Source: Cytobacillus oceanisediminis (GTDB lineage Bacteria; Bacillota; Bacilli; Bacillales; Cytobacillaceae). From it: 64,000 nucleotides of DNA. The DNA is taken from positions 304,464 to 368,463 of the forward strand of contig NZ_VLKI01000001.1 of assembly GCF_007830235.1 (NCBI RefSeq), written 5' to 3'. The notes under the pieces were generated by a model, which was given only the letters and a program-made list of their open reading frames with translations, was not told the DNA's origin and ran no database searches. This document shows positions 43,602 through 51,790 of the stretch, in pieces (positions within the stretch are counted from its first letter, which is position 1; each line of letters starts with the position of its first letter). A program made the position numbers and the translations under genes.

Positions 43602-43645
43602 ATGCACTCTTAAGAGTTCAATGGACCAGTCACCTTTATTTAGTT

Positions 43646-44011
43646 TTATACCCTGGAAATATAGGCACTTGTATCTTGATCCAGGGTAATAATCGTACCT
43701 GAAAGTTCAGTAACAGGATCATAGTCCTTTAAAATAGAAAGTACCTTCATCCCATATTTTTCTTCCAGGACATTCCTTAAATGTTCCTTATAACTATCTA
43801 TGATGGCAATGTCAGTCATTCGGGTTACAAAGCGATTAATCTCGTCCAAATGTTTAAGAGATGGAATTCTCTTATGATAGGCGAAAATTAATATCTTATC
43901 CCCCAAAAAGTCGATTCTTTGACTTTTGACACCAATGTTAAACAAAAGAAGGTTGATATTGTTATAGTCCTTAATAAGTTCCTGTTTAAATGGGCCAGCA
44001 GTCCAACTCAT
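43646..44011 (-). CDS. DUF2294 / MpsC-like protein
   Basis: A 121-residue soluble protein. The pattern LFNIGVKSQRIDFLGDKILI, then HKRIPSL, then EEKYGMKVLSILKDYDPVTE matches my memory of DUF2294 proteins, a family that includes MpsC of a sodium-translocating system in Staphylococcus. Bacillus genomes carry several such paralogues with unclear roles. Length (about 115-125) fits. It is monocistronic with its own terminator. No strong ribosome binding site was seen (only weak AAGATGG) before ATG 44011. Confidence 0.65.
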   Translation of the reverse strand: MSWTAGPFKQELIKDYNNINLLLFNIGVKSQRIDFLGDKILIFAYHKRIPSLKHLDEINRFVTRMTDIAIIDSYKEHLRNVLEEKYGMKVLSILKDYDPVTELSGTIITLDQDTSAYISRV

Positions 44012-44230
44012 TTACTCACACCATCTTTTTGAAATTTCAGAATCATTTGATAAATAGAATTTATCATAGTTAATACTATCTGTAAAGTGTTTATATTAAA
44101 AAATATATGTTACTAGATAAAATTTTGCACCCCGATACAATTAAATCTCTACCTTCAGAGGTCCGGCACACTAGTCACCTGGACACTACTCATTCCGCCT
44201 ACTTTCTAAGGTTTTTATTGTTACGCTTCA

Positions 44231-45397
44231 TTAAGCAATTTTTCCTCTGACTACAACCATCTTTATACTTTCTAAATTACTTAGACACTCAAGCGGATTT
44301 TCTTTAAGCAATATCAAATTCGCCTTGTACCCCTCTTTAATTTGCCCGACGTCACGTCCTAAAATTTTCCCTGCATTAACTGTTGCTGTTTTTAGCACCT
44401 TTTTCGCATCAGAAACAATCTCATACATTGTATACAACTCATCTAGCAATGCCCTGTGAGATGTGCATGGTGAACCAGCATCCGAACCGGCACCAATCAA
44501 GATATTCCGGTTGAAATAAGATTCAAATGCATTCCGATGAATGTTGACGATTTCCTCTGCTTTATCCCGTGCATAAGAAGGAATCCCTTCCTGTGTAGCA
44601 ATTTGCTTATAGACGAACAACGTTGGAATCCAGGCGGTATTCCGCTCTTCCATTAAGGCAACTAGTTCATCATCCAGAAAATGGCCATGCTCAATCGTAT
44701 CTACACCCGCAAGTATCGAATTAAGTATCCCATCACGGCCAATCGCATGCGATGCTACTTTGAGTCCAAAACGATGCGCCTCTTTACAGATGACTTCTTG
44801 CTCTTCCAGGCTAAGCTCTGCATTGCCGACTTGTTCCCCTTCTACTCTTCCATAGACTCCGCCAGTAGAACTTACTTTAATCACTTCAGCACCCTTAAAA
44901 ATTTGTTCACGTACACCCTTTAAAGCCTCTTCCTTCCCATCGACAAATCTTGCCCAGAACGGATCATGCCCTCCTGTCATGGTTAAAGTTTTTCCGCTGG
45001 CAATCACATCAGGACCTGAAATGAGCCCCCTTTTGATCCCTTTTGCAACATGCAGAGCAATATCATCAACTGAGCCAATGTCCCTGACAGTCGTTATTCC
45101 GTGTTGAAGATATGTTTGACAATTTGCAACAGCCCTTATCAGCATCTGCTCATAGCCTTCTGTTTGGGAGGTTTGAACTGGATTTAATGAACCGTCCCAC
45201 ATCATATGAATATGTAAATCTATTAAACCTGGAGCTAGAAACCCTTGATCTCCATCGATTACCTTTACGTTGGCTGGCAGCTTGGATTCAGGAATAATTT
45301 CTTTTATCAAACCGTCCTTTATCCAAAGAGCTAAACCCTTCTTACATTCCAATTCTTCGCCATATAATAGTTGTACATTTGATATCACAAACTCCAT
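44231..45397 (-). CDS. Metal-dependent amidohydrolase (imidazolonepropionase/prolidase-like)
   Basis: A 388-residue amidohydrolase-superfamily enzyme. Metal-site motifs are GLIDLHIHMMWDG (HxH, about 59-71), a lysine in VIKVSSTGG (probably carboxylated), KVASHAIGRDGI and TIEHGHFLDDE, and GAGSDAGSPCTSH with the catalytic aspartate. Relatives hydrolyse Xaa-Pro dipeptides, acyl-amino acids or cyclic ureides. ATG 45397 was chosen seven bases after GGAGGA. A close paralogue lies at 48227-49411 in the same gene group. It is separated from the M24 peptidase by a terminator, so part of its expression may come from a separate promoter or from read-through. Confidence 0.87.
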   Translation of the reverse strand: MEFVISNVQLLYGEELECKKGLALWIKDGLIKEIIPESKLPANVKVIDGDQGFLAPGLIDLHIHMMWDGSLNPVQTSQTEGYEQMLIRAVANCQTYLQHGITTVRDIGSVDDIALHVAKGIKRGLISGPDVIASGKTLTMTGGHDPFWARFVDGKEEALKGVREQIFKGAEVIKVSSTGGVYGRVEGEQVGNAELSLEEQEVICKEAHRFGLKVASHAIGRDGILNSILAGVDTIEHGHFLDDELVALMEERNTAWIPTLFVYKQIATQEGIPSYARDKAEEIVNIHRNAFESYFNRNILIGAGSDAGSPCTSHRALLDELYTMYEIVSDAKKVLKTATVNAGKILGRDVGQIKEGYKANLILLKENPLECLSNLESIKMVVVRGKIA

Positions 45398-45418
45398 CAC
45401 ATGTTCCTCCTATCACTT

Positions 45419-45450
45419 TAAAAGGAAGAAGTGTGAACTTCTTCCTTTTA
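45419..45450 (-). terminator. Terminator between the M24 peptidase and amidohydrolase genes
   Basis: A perfect 14-bp stem (TAAAAGGAAGAAGT with its complement) and a four-base loop, beginning 15 bases past the M24 stop codon. Partial read-through to the amidohydrolase gene is possible. Confidence 0.85.
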
Positions 45451-45465
45451 AGTTTGATATTTGAG

Positions 45466-46596
45466 TTAAAAAAGCAGAGACTCCATATCACGCGGGTATT
45501 CTGTAATTAAACGACATCCATCAGGTGTAATAAGAACAGTATCAGAGTGTCTAAAACCGCCAACCCCCGGTATATAAATCCCAGGTTCAATCGAGAATGC
45601 CATTCCTTCCTCTACCACATCATGATGGTCATAACGCAAAAATGGCTGCTCATGAGCTGATGCACCTATCCCATGTCCAGTACGATGAATAGCATATTTT
45701 TCAAGTCCCGCCTTTTCAAACACTTGACGGGCAACACTATCTACCTCTGAAAATTTTACACCTGGTTTAATAAAATCAATCGCACGCTGCTGAGCTTCTA
45801 TTGCAGCTTGAAACGCCTTTTCTTGTTCAAATGTGGGTTTCCCAACAATCACGGTTCTCTCTAATTCCGCACGATACCCATTTAGCCCAACCTGTCTGCT
45901 GTGAATAATGACATCCCCAGCTTCTATTTTTCTTGTGTTGGAAAAAACATGCGGCATAATGCTTCTTTTTAAGCCGGAAGGTGACATAACAACAATATCT
46001 ATAACCGAGTCAGGATACTTTGCAGCAGTTGCTTCAAACAGTGCCGCATTTCCCGCTGCATCTATTTCCATTTCTGTAATTCCCGCTTGAATCTGCGCTA
46101 ATGACTTGCTTACTGCCAGGTTCACTAATTGTCCGGCCAGCTCCAGCATGTGAATTTCTTCTTCATCTTTGATAAATCGCATTTGATAAATGAATTGCCC
46201 GATGTCAACTACCTGATAGCCTGATTCCTGAAGATAGAGAAGAACCTCACCCGGAATAAAGGCTAAATCCACCCCAATTTTTGATGAGTCAGGATTTTGT
46301 TTAACCAATGCCCTTATATGCTCAATATGCGATGTCTCATCCCTGCCAGCCCCAGGATGTTCAAAATACACTAGAACATCATCCACGTGTGAGTGTTCTA
46401 GTGCATGCGTTTCTTCAAGGCCAGGTACAATCATTGCTGTCTTTTCCTGTAAATGAAATATGATTGGCCGGGAGTATATGAGAGCTTTAAAATTCGTTAA
46501 GTAAAATTGATGGTCAGGATTAAATACAAAAACAGCAGAAATGGATTGATCCTTCATAAACTCTTTTAATCGATTGATTCGTTTCGTTGAATCCAC
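45466..46596 (-). CDS. M24 family Xaa-Pro peptidase
   Basis: A 376-residue metallopeptidase of the creatinase/prolidase fold that cleaves Xaa-Pro bonds or related amides in the cytoplasm. The N-terminal creatinase domain (about 1-130) is followed by the pita-bread domain: ligands include the first histidine region VIHSRQVGLNGYRAELERTV, the HRTGHGIGASAHEQPFLRYD block and MAFSIEPGIYIPGVGGFRHS with its glutamate. The first aspartate usually found in DxG is replaced by an H-S-R context, which is unusual and may change metal binding. GTG 46596 was chosen because AAAAGGGG is nine bases upstream. It follows the symporter gene. Confidence 0.88.
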   Translation of the reverse strand: MDSTKRINRLKEFMKDQSISAVFVFNPDHQFYLTNFKALIYSRPIIFHLQEKTAMIVPGLEETHALEHSHVDDVLVYFEHPGAGRDETSHIEHIRALVKQNPDSSKIGVDLAFIPGEVLLYLQESGYQVVDIGQFIYQMRFIKDEEEIHMLELAGQLVNLAVSKSLAQIQAGITEMEIDAAGNAALFEATAAKYPDSVIDIVVMSPSGLKRSIMPHVFSNTRKIEAGDVIIHSRQVGLNGYRAELERTVIVGKPTFEQEKAFQAAIEAQQRAIDFIKPGVKFSEVDSVARQVFEKAGLEKYAIHRTGHGIGASAHEQPFLRYDHHDVVEEGMAFSIEPGIYIPGVGGFRHSDTVLITPDGCRLITEYPRDMESLLF

Positions 46597-46621
46597 TTTT
46601 TCCAACCCCTTTTTAAAAATA

Positions 46622-48028
46622 TTAGCTTGGATGATTATTCGTAAGGTCTGCTGTGACATTTTTATTTCTAGTAGCCAAACTTACAATAATGAGTGTTAAG
46701 ACCGATAATGGAAGGGCAAACAGGACACTATTCCAATCTAAAGGCCGATCAAGTCCGATTTCCCATAGCATGGTTGCAGAACCTCCCATAATCATGGAGC
46801 TGATGACGCCTGCTTTTGTCGCATTCTTCCATAATACAGTTGCAAGAATGGCAGGAGTTAAGGACGCACCATACATCGTATACGAATACATTTGGATGGC
46901 TAGGACGCTTGGGAAGAATTGCCCTAATACATACGCAAGGACACCTAATACCACGACAATGACACGGTTGTACCATAAAAGTTTACTTTCTGAGAGTTTA
47001 CTTTTACTTGAACGCTGGATTAAGTCACTAACAATATTCCCTGATGCTGATAACAGGTAAGAAGTGGCTGTTGTAATAATGAATGCAACCGCTGAACAAA
47101 GAATAAGCAATCCGACTACAAGGGGTACACCATCAATCGCAAGTGATAAAATGGCTGTATCAGGTTTAATGGCGGGAAAAAGCACAATAGAGGTAGTTGC
47201 CAGAATGATCGTTAAACTAATGACAAAAATACTGCCAACAAAAAAACCGATAGTGGATTTCCGGGCTACGTTCGGATCTTTCGCAGCGGAAAATCGCTGA
47301 TACATGTTTTGATCACCTAGAACGAGTAAAAACAATGGCAGGAAGAAACCGAGAAGCTGCGGAAATGATAAGCCGCCATTCCAGGATTTATTCGTCTCAG
47401 GCAAAGATAGAGCTAATCCTTCAAAGCCTCCCACAGCATTCAAGGCAAAGGGAACCCCGAAAAGAAAGCCAATGATAATTAAAATGGCACTAAGTGCATC
47501 AGTATACGCAACCGAAAATAGCCCGCCGCTTACAGTTAAGAAGATGACTAGACCACACATAATGATGGCGCCAACTTCCAATGGAATGCCGGTGGTTAAT
47601 TGCAGCACATATGCTCCACCTGTAAACTGGTAGGCTGTTATTCCGACAAATGCAAAGATGATAATAATAGATGATATATAAAGAGCTGCTTTTCCAAAGC
47701 GCCTTTCCAGAAGTTCTGGTACTGTATAGATTTCAATCTTTCGAATCTTAGAAGCTATAAAATATAAAATGATAGCTCCAACAATTCCGCCTGAAAGATT
47801 AAAAATAGCTGCAAACGGTCCGTATTGGTAAATAAAGCTCGCTCCGCCGACTACAGTTCCAGATCCGACAAACGTTGCCAGAAGAGTACCCATTACGACG
47901 AATAGCGGCAAGCTTCGGCCTGCAACCATGAAATCTTCACTGTTTTTCACAGATTTTTTTGCGAAATACACACCAATCAACGCCATCAGAATCAGATAAA
48001 GAACGACTGCGACTAAATAAATGTTCAA
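46622..48028 (-). CDS. Sodium:solute symporter (SSS family), second copy
   Basis: A 468-residue membrane protein with about 13 helices and the SSS pattern KNSEDFMVAGRSLPLFVVMG and SGTVVGGASFIYQYGP near the N-terminus, DQNMYQRFSAAKDPNVARKS in the middle, and SCNIVSD-like (SASGNIVSDLIQRSS) near 325-339. I prefer TTG 48028, which is eight bases from AAAGGAG, over the GTG nine bases earlier. It differs from the sigma-54-controlled symporter at 16.5 kb and has no adjacent small accessory gene. It is followed by the M24 peptidase, so a peptide or acyl-amino acid is the likely cargo. Confidence 0.9.
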   Translation of the reverse strand: MNIYLVAVVLYLILMALIGVYFAKKSVKNSEDFMVAGRSLPLFVVMGTLLATFVGSGTVVGGASFIYQYGPFAAIFNLSGGIVGAIILYFIASKIRKIEIYTVPELLERRFGKAALYISSIIIIFAFVGITAYQFTGGAYVLQLTTGIPLEVGAIIMCGLVIFLTVSGGLFSVAYTDALSAILIIIGFLFGVPFALNAVGGFEGLALSLPETNKSWNGGLSFPQLLGFFLPLFLLVLGDQNMYQRFSAAKDPNVARKSTIGFFVGSIFVISLTIILATTSIVLFPAIKPDTAILSLAIDGVPLVVGLLILCSAVAFIITTATSYLLSASGNIVSDLIQRSSKSKLSESKLLWYNRVIVVVLGVLAYVLGQFFPSVLAIQMYSYTMYGASLTPAILATVLWKNATKAGVISSMIMGGSATMLWEIGLDRPLDWNSVLFALPLSVLTLIIVSLATRNKNVTADLTNNHPS

Positions 48029-48226
48029 TAATCTCACTCCTTTTACTATTTTTATATAAGGCTGTGTGGAAGCTTAATGCTGATTTAATCTTGGAACAGT
48101 GATTCATGTTTCCTAATTAATATTGAAGGATGTATACAAGGGAGACTCCACAATTGCAGAGCCCCGTTGCAGTTTCTATTACAGCTTACTCAAGTCATGA
48201 CACTAAACATTTGTCGTCAGTGTACG

Positions 48227-49411
48227 TTAGCTAACCAAAACACCATTTTTCATAACAAGCTTTTCTTCTCGCAAACTATTTAAATCATATAGAGGATTGC
48301 TGTCTACAATCAGCAAATCTGCGAACTTTCCTGGAGAAATACTGCCACGCTGATCTTCAATCCCGAGACATTCAGCTGCAACATTCGTAGATGCTTTTAT
48401 GACTTCGATTTCCGACATTCCCGCTTCATGCATAATCGCTAATTCATCATAATAATAGCGAGGCGGGGTTAATGGAGAGCCACAGTCAGTACCTGTTGCA
48501 ATCTTAACTCCGATTTGAACAGCCTCCTGCAGCATGGAGAAATGCGGTCCCACTACTTGCTTAGCTTTTTCAAGAGCATATGCCGGAATATCTGGACTGC
48601 TTATAAGCTGTCTCATGACAGCCATTGTCGGCACCAAAAAGGTTCCCTGATTTTTCATGATTTCAAGAGCCTGACGATCTGCGTAAATTCCATGTTCGAT
48701 TGTATCAATCCCAACCTCTAAACAATTCATGATTCCTTCAAGTCCATCTGCATGAGCAGAGACCTTTTTATTTTTCTTTAGTGCCTCTTCTTTTGCTGCA
48801 CTTAGTTCTTCTATTGTTAACTGAACGGAACCTGGTTCTTCACCTTTGGTATAAATACCGCCAGTTGCCATCACTTTCACCAGGTCTGCCCCTTCTTTGA
48901 GCACTTTTCTTGTATGCTTTCGAACTTCGTCCGGCCCGTCAGATTCATAGCCTAAATAATAAACATGTCCTCCTGTCATACAAATAGGTGCTCCAGAAGC
49001 AATAATAGTAGGTCCTAAAAGCATGCCAGAATCAATGACATTTCTTACATGTAATACGGTTCGATCCGGTGCACCCAAATCTCTGACCGTAGTGACTCCT
49101 AATTTCAGTGTATCTAGTGCATGTTTGTATGCTTCCAAAGCAATCCTGTCATTTTCTTCATTTTTTATGACGGATTGCGGGTCTGAACTGCCATTCCAAA
49201 CGAGATGTACATGGCAGTCAATCAGGCCGGGAAGTATATGTTTTCCGGAACAATCAATGATTTCAAACCCTTCTGTTTCACCTGGCTCCCCTTGCTGGAC
49301 CTCAGTTATTTTCCCGTTTTCAACCTTAATGTACGAATTCTCCAGCACCTCATCATTTACTCCGTCAATAATGCTGCCACCTTTTAATATCCATTTCGTG
49401 TTTGCTGGCAT
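48227..49411 (-). CDS. Metal-dependent amidohydrolase, paralogue
   Basis: A 394-residue enzyme with the same motif set as the 44231-45397 protein: LPGLIDCHVHLVWNGSS (HxH), LVKVMATGGIYTKGE, KVSAHADGLEGI, TIEHGIYADRQ and IATGTDCGSPLTPPR. The two proteins are clearly paralogues, sharing the order of blocks and much of their sequence, but they differ at the second metal-site region (HADG versus HAIG) and so probably differ in substrate. GGAGGGCTTTAAA precedes ATG 49411. About 190 bases separate it from the symporter gene. PucR (49523-51097) lies upstream, beyond a terminator. Confidence 0.87.
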   Translation of the reverse strand: MPANTKWILKGGSIIDGVNDEVLENSYIKVENGKITEVQQGEPGETEGFEIIDCSGKHILPGLIDCHVHLVWNGSSDPQSVIKNEENDRIALEAYKHALDTLKLGVTTVRDLGAPDRTVLHVRNVIDSGMLLGPTIIASGAPICMTGGHVYYLGYESDGPDEVRKHTRKVLKEGADLVKVMATGGIYTKGEEPGSVQLTIEELSAAKEEALKKNKKVSAHADGLEGIMNCLEVGIDTIEHGIYADRQALEIMKNQGTFLVPTMAVMRQLISSPDIPAYALEKAKQVVGPHFSMLQEAVQIGVKIATGTDCGSPLTPPRYYYDELAIMHEAGMSEIEVIKASTNVAAECLGIEDQRGSISPGKFADLLIVDSNPLYDLNSLREEKLVMKNGVLVS

Positions 49412-49488
49412 TTTAAAGCCCTCCTATTATTTGATTATTCAAAATCATAACAATAGAAAGATTATTTATCATTGTATACTACAAACAA

Positions 49489-49514
49489 AAAAGAGACATG
49501 AATTTGTCCCTTTT
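49489..49514 (-). terminator. Terminator of the pucR-type gene
   Basis: On the minus strand AAAAGGGACA pairs with TGTCTCTTTT over a six-base loop and is followed by Ts. It lies 9 bases past the stop codon of the PucR gene and ensures separate expression of the downstream amidohydrolase. Confidence 0.8.
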
Positions 49515-49522
49515 AAACAATT

Positions 49523-51097
49523 CTATTGGAATTGATCTGCTTTTTGTTTAAATCTGTATATGGAAAAGGCCATCATGAGCATCGAATAATTGGATGGATT
49601 ATGAATATCCACATGCATTAATTCGGTTATTTTCTGCAACCTGTACTTTACCGTATTAGGATGTACAAATAATTCACTGCTCGACTTTTGAAGATTAAAA
49701 AAGTGTTTTAAGTATATATAAAGCGTTTCGGTAAAGGAAGCATTTTTTTCCTGATCATAGGCAAACAATGGACCAAGTAATTCTTCATCGAAGTTTTGAA
49801 ACAAATGATGGGATTGTAAATTGTAAGCAATTTTTTCAATCCCCATCTCACCCCAAAACACTAATTGTTCATCATGAATTTGGCAATGCAGTAATCCCAC
49901 AGATGATTGGTCATACATAGCTTTAATTTTGTTGCAATGGTTCACCTCGTCTATTGCACTTACGCCGATACGGATTCCAGGATAGTCTGTCAGAATGTTC
50001 GCTACCCTCTTTCTGTCTATAAACGAATCAATCACCCCGACAATTTTTCTATTATAAATCCATAATCGGGAGTTTGTTTCATTTTCTATTAAGAGCTCAG
50101 AAAGCATTTGAAGTTTTGACTGAAGTGTTTCTGGAGAGGAGGATTGCACCTGGAAAATGCATCTTACTTTCTTAAGGTCTATATAAAAGTCAGATAGATT
50201 TTTATCATCAGACTCACCTTGAAAAATACTTTCAAGTAATTCTATATCTTTGCTTTTTTGATAGTGGAGCAATGTATTTTTATTATAGGCAGCTAAACTT
50301 AAAGCACGTATACCGTTCTTAATGACCTCTTCTGAATACTTATCCGCCGTTCCATTTTGACAAATAATCAGATAACCAAGGAAGTTCATCTTAGAAAACA
50401 ACGGAGCAACCTTGAAATTCTGATCAGAGAGGCTATCCATTTTCACAGCTAAATTCGTTTCACGATTGGTGAAGCGCACTTTTAACACGTTCTCTTTATG
50501 CTGATTTATGATTAAATTAATCAGGTGCTTAATCTCATTTCTGGTTTGCTCTTTCGTTTTCCAATACGCAACCAAATCAAAATACGGGTCTAAAACGCAC
50601 ACGACATTGTTTATATATTCTCCTATTACTTTTACAATTGAGTTCAGATCCTTCTCCAGGAGAACAATTTCCATCAGTTTTTCATTTAATTTATGGATTT
50701 TCGTGGCCTGTTCATTTTCCCTTTGATTTACTAGCTTATTGTATTTTTCGTGGATGATATAGTATGGGGTCTCTTGGGGGATTTCAAAAAGAGGGAAAGA
50801 ATGGGTATTGGAGTAGTCAACAACTTCCCTCGGAATTGTTTTCAATGAGGCTGTATGAAAACCAATTGCACTTATTCCTATCTCCTGCATCCATTCTAAA
50901 TGGCTAATCATTTGATTCACATCTTTAAAAGCGTGAAACGTGGTCATAACAAACCCTTTTTCTTTCATGCGGGATGTTTTTTCGGTAAGCTCCATGCTAG
51001 TTAAGTAGGTGATCTCTTTATTCATATTTTGCCTGCCGCCCACTAGTTGAATATTATCTGTTTCTAATACATCTGCGAAGTCTTTTACTGTAATCAT
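49523..51097 (-). CDS. PucR family transcriptional regulator
   Basis: A 524-residue regulator. The N-terminal PucR domain (about 1-120) reads TVKDFADVLETDNIQLVGG through EIPQETPYYIIHEKYN. A GGDEF-like/GAF-type central region follows, and the C-terminal HTH_30 motif is YIYLKHFFNLQKSSSELFVH then PNTVKYRLQKITELM (about 485-505). PucR proteins control purine or amino-acid/peptide catabolism in Bacilli. Here it probably governs the amidohydrolase, symporter and peptidase genes downstream. A good ribosome binding site (AAAAGGGGGG) precedes ATG 51097. Confidence 0.9.
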   Translation of the reverse strand: MITVKDFADVLETDNIQLVGGRQNMNKEITYLTSMELTEKTSRMKEKGFVMTTFHAFKDVNQMISHLEWMQEIGISAIGFHTASLKTIPREVVDYSNTHSFPLFEIPQETPYYIIHEKYNKLVNQRENEQATKIHKLNEKLMEIVLLEKDLNSIVKVIGEYINNVVCVLDPYFDLVAYWKTKEQTRNEIKHLINLIINQHKENVLKVRFTNRETNLAVKMDSLSDQNFKVAPLFSKMNFLGYLIICQNGTADKYSEEVIKNGIRALSLAAYNKNTLLHYQKSKDIELLESIFQGESDDKNLSDFYIDLKKVRCIFQVQSSSPETLQSKLQMLSELLIENETNSRLWIYNRKIVGVIDSFIDRKRVANILTDYPGIRIGVSAIDEVNHCNKIKAMYDQSSVGLLHCQIHDEQLVFWGEMGIEKIAYNLQSHHLFQNFDEELLGPLFAYDQEKNASFTETLYIYLKHFFNLQKSSSELFVHPNTVKYRLQKITELMHVDIHNPSNYSMLMMAFSIYRFKQKADQFQ

Positions 51098-51238
51098 ATA
51101 AATCCCCCCTTTTAATATGAAACATTACCATTTATCTATGAATTTGTTATGTATATCTAATAGTTTGTTTATATTATAAAGGCAACTTCTGCTAAATAAA
51201 ATGGATAAAATCTGCATGAATGGTGATTTAAACATGTA

Positions 51239-51265
51239 TGGGGTACAGCTGTAGGCTGTACCCCA
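51239..51265. terminator. TGGGGTACAG hairpin
   Basis: TGGGGTACAG (51239-51248) pairs perfectly with CTGTACCCCA (51256-51265) over a seven-base loop. It is between the M28 gene region and the pucR-type gene and may end leftward transcripts. The sequence just right of it (51271-51298) is repeated at 57635-57661. Confidence 0.55.
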
Positions 51266-51299
51266 TTATTAAGACCTATCGATCTTTTACCGAATGGAC

Positions 51300-51358
51300 G
51301 AAACACAGGGACGGTTCTGGCGTTTCATGGTGAATCACCAGAACCGTCCCTGTGTTTC
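51300..51358. repeat. 21-bp perfect inverted repeat (GAAACACAGGGACGGTTCTGG)
   Basis: Arms at 51300-51320 and 51338-51358 are exact complements over a 17-base loop. Elements with the core GGGACGGTTCTGG are familiar to me from intergenic regions of Bacillus genomes and look like REP/MITE-type mobile repeats. The leftward frame of the 51335 remnant ends inside it, which suggests that the element was inserted into the end of that gene. Confidence 0.85.
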
Positions 51359-51790
51359 TTTGTGTTTCATTACAATCTCTTCTGCTTCCTTAGGGTTGCA
51401 TCTATAATAATGGGAACCTATTTTTACAGTTAAAATACCTTCAAATAAGGATATGATGCACCTCTTCATAGTGGCTAATGATGTAAGTGCCAAGTTGTGA
51501 ATGGATATTCTGGAAAGGTTTTGTTCAATTTCAAAGATAGTCTGCAGCTGACTTGCAACGTTTCTTGTCAGCTCAGTGTATTTATCTCGCTGGTCATAAA
51601 GCATGATTTGCCCTATATGAGTTTCTCTTCTTTCTGTATTGATATCAGTAACTCCCATCTGGTCATTGGCATTCGGCTGTTCGATCCATTTTTCGGAAAA
51701 CAACTGACTGCTATTCGATAAACCCGGAGCGGTGACAGTGAGGTACTGTCCAATTTGGAATTCCCCTTGGTTATAGATACAAATCAATCT
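51335..51790 (-). pseudogene. Gene remnant overlapping the M28 3' end, ending in an inverted repeat
   Basis: A minus-strand frame reads like protein from about 51790 to 51335 (NQGEFQIGQYLTVTAPGLS, MLYDQRDKYTELTRNVASQL, SLFEGILTVKIGSHYYRCN). Its last codons (KHKETQGRF) come from the inverted repeat at 51300-51358. The first part overlaps the last codons of the M28 peptidase in another frame. There is no ribosome binding site; ATG 51658 would give 107 residues. I read it as the tail of a lost gene whose 3' end was replaced by the repeat. Family not recognised. Confidence 0.38.
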
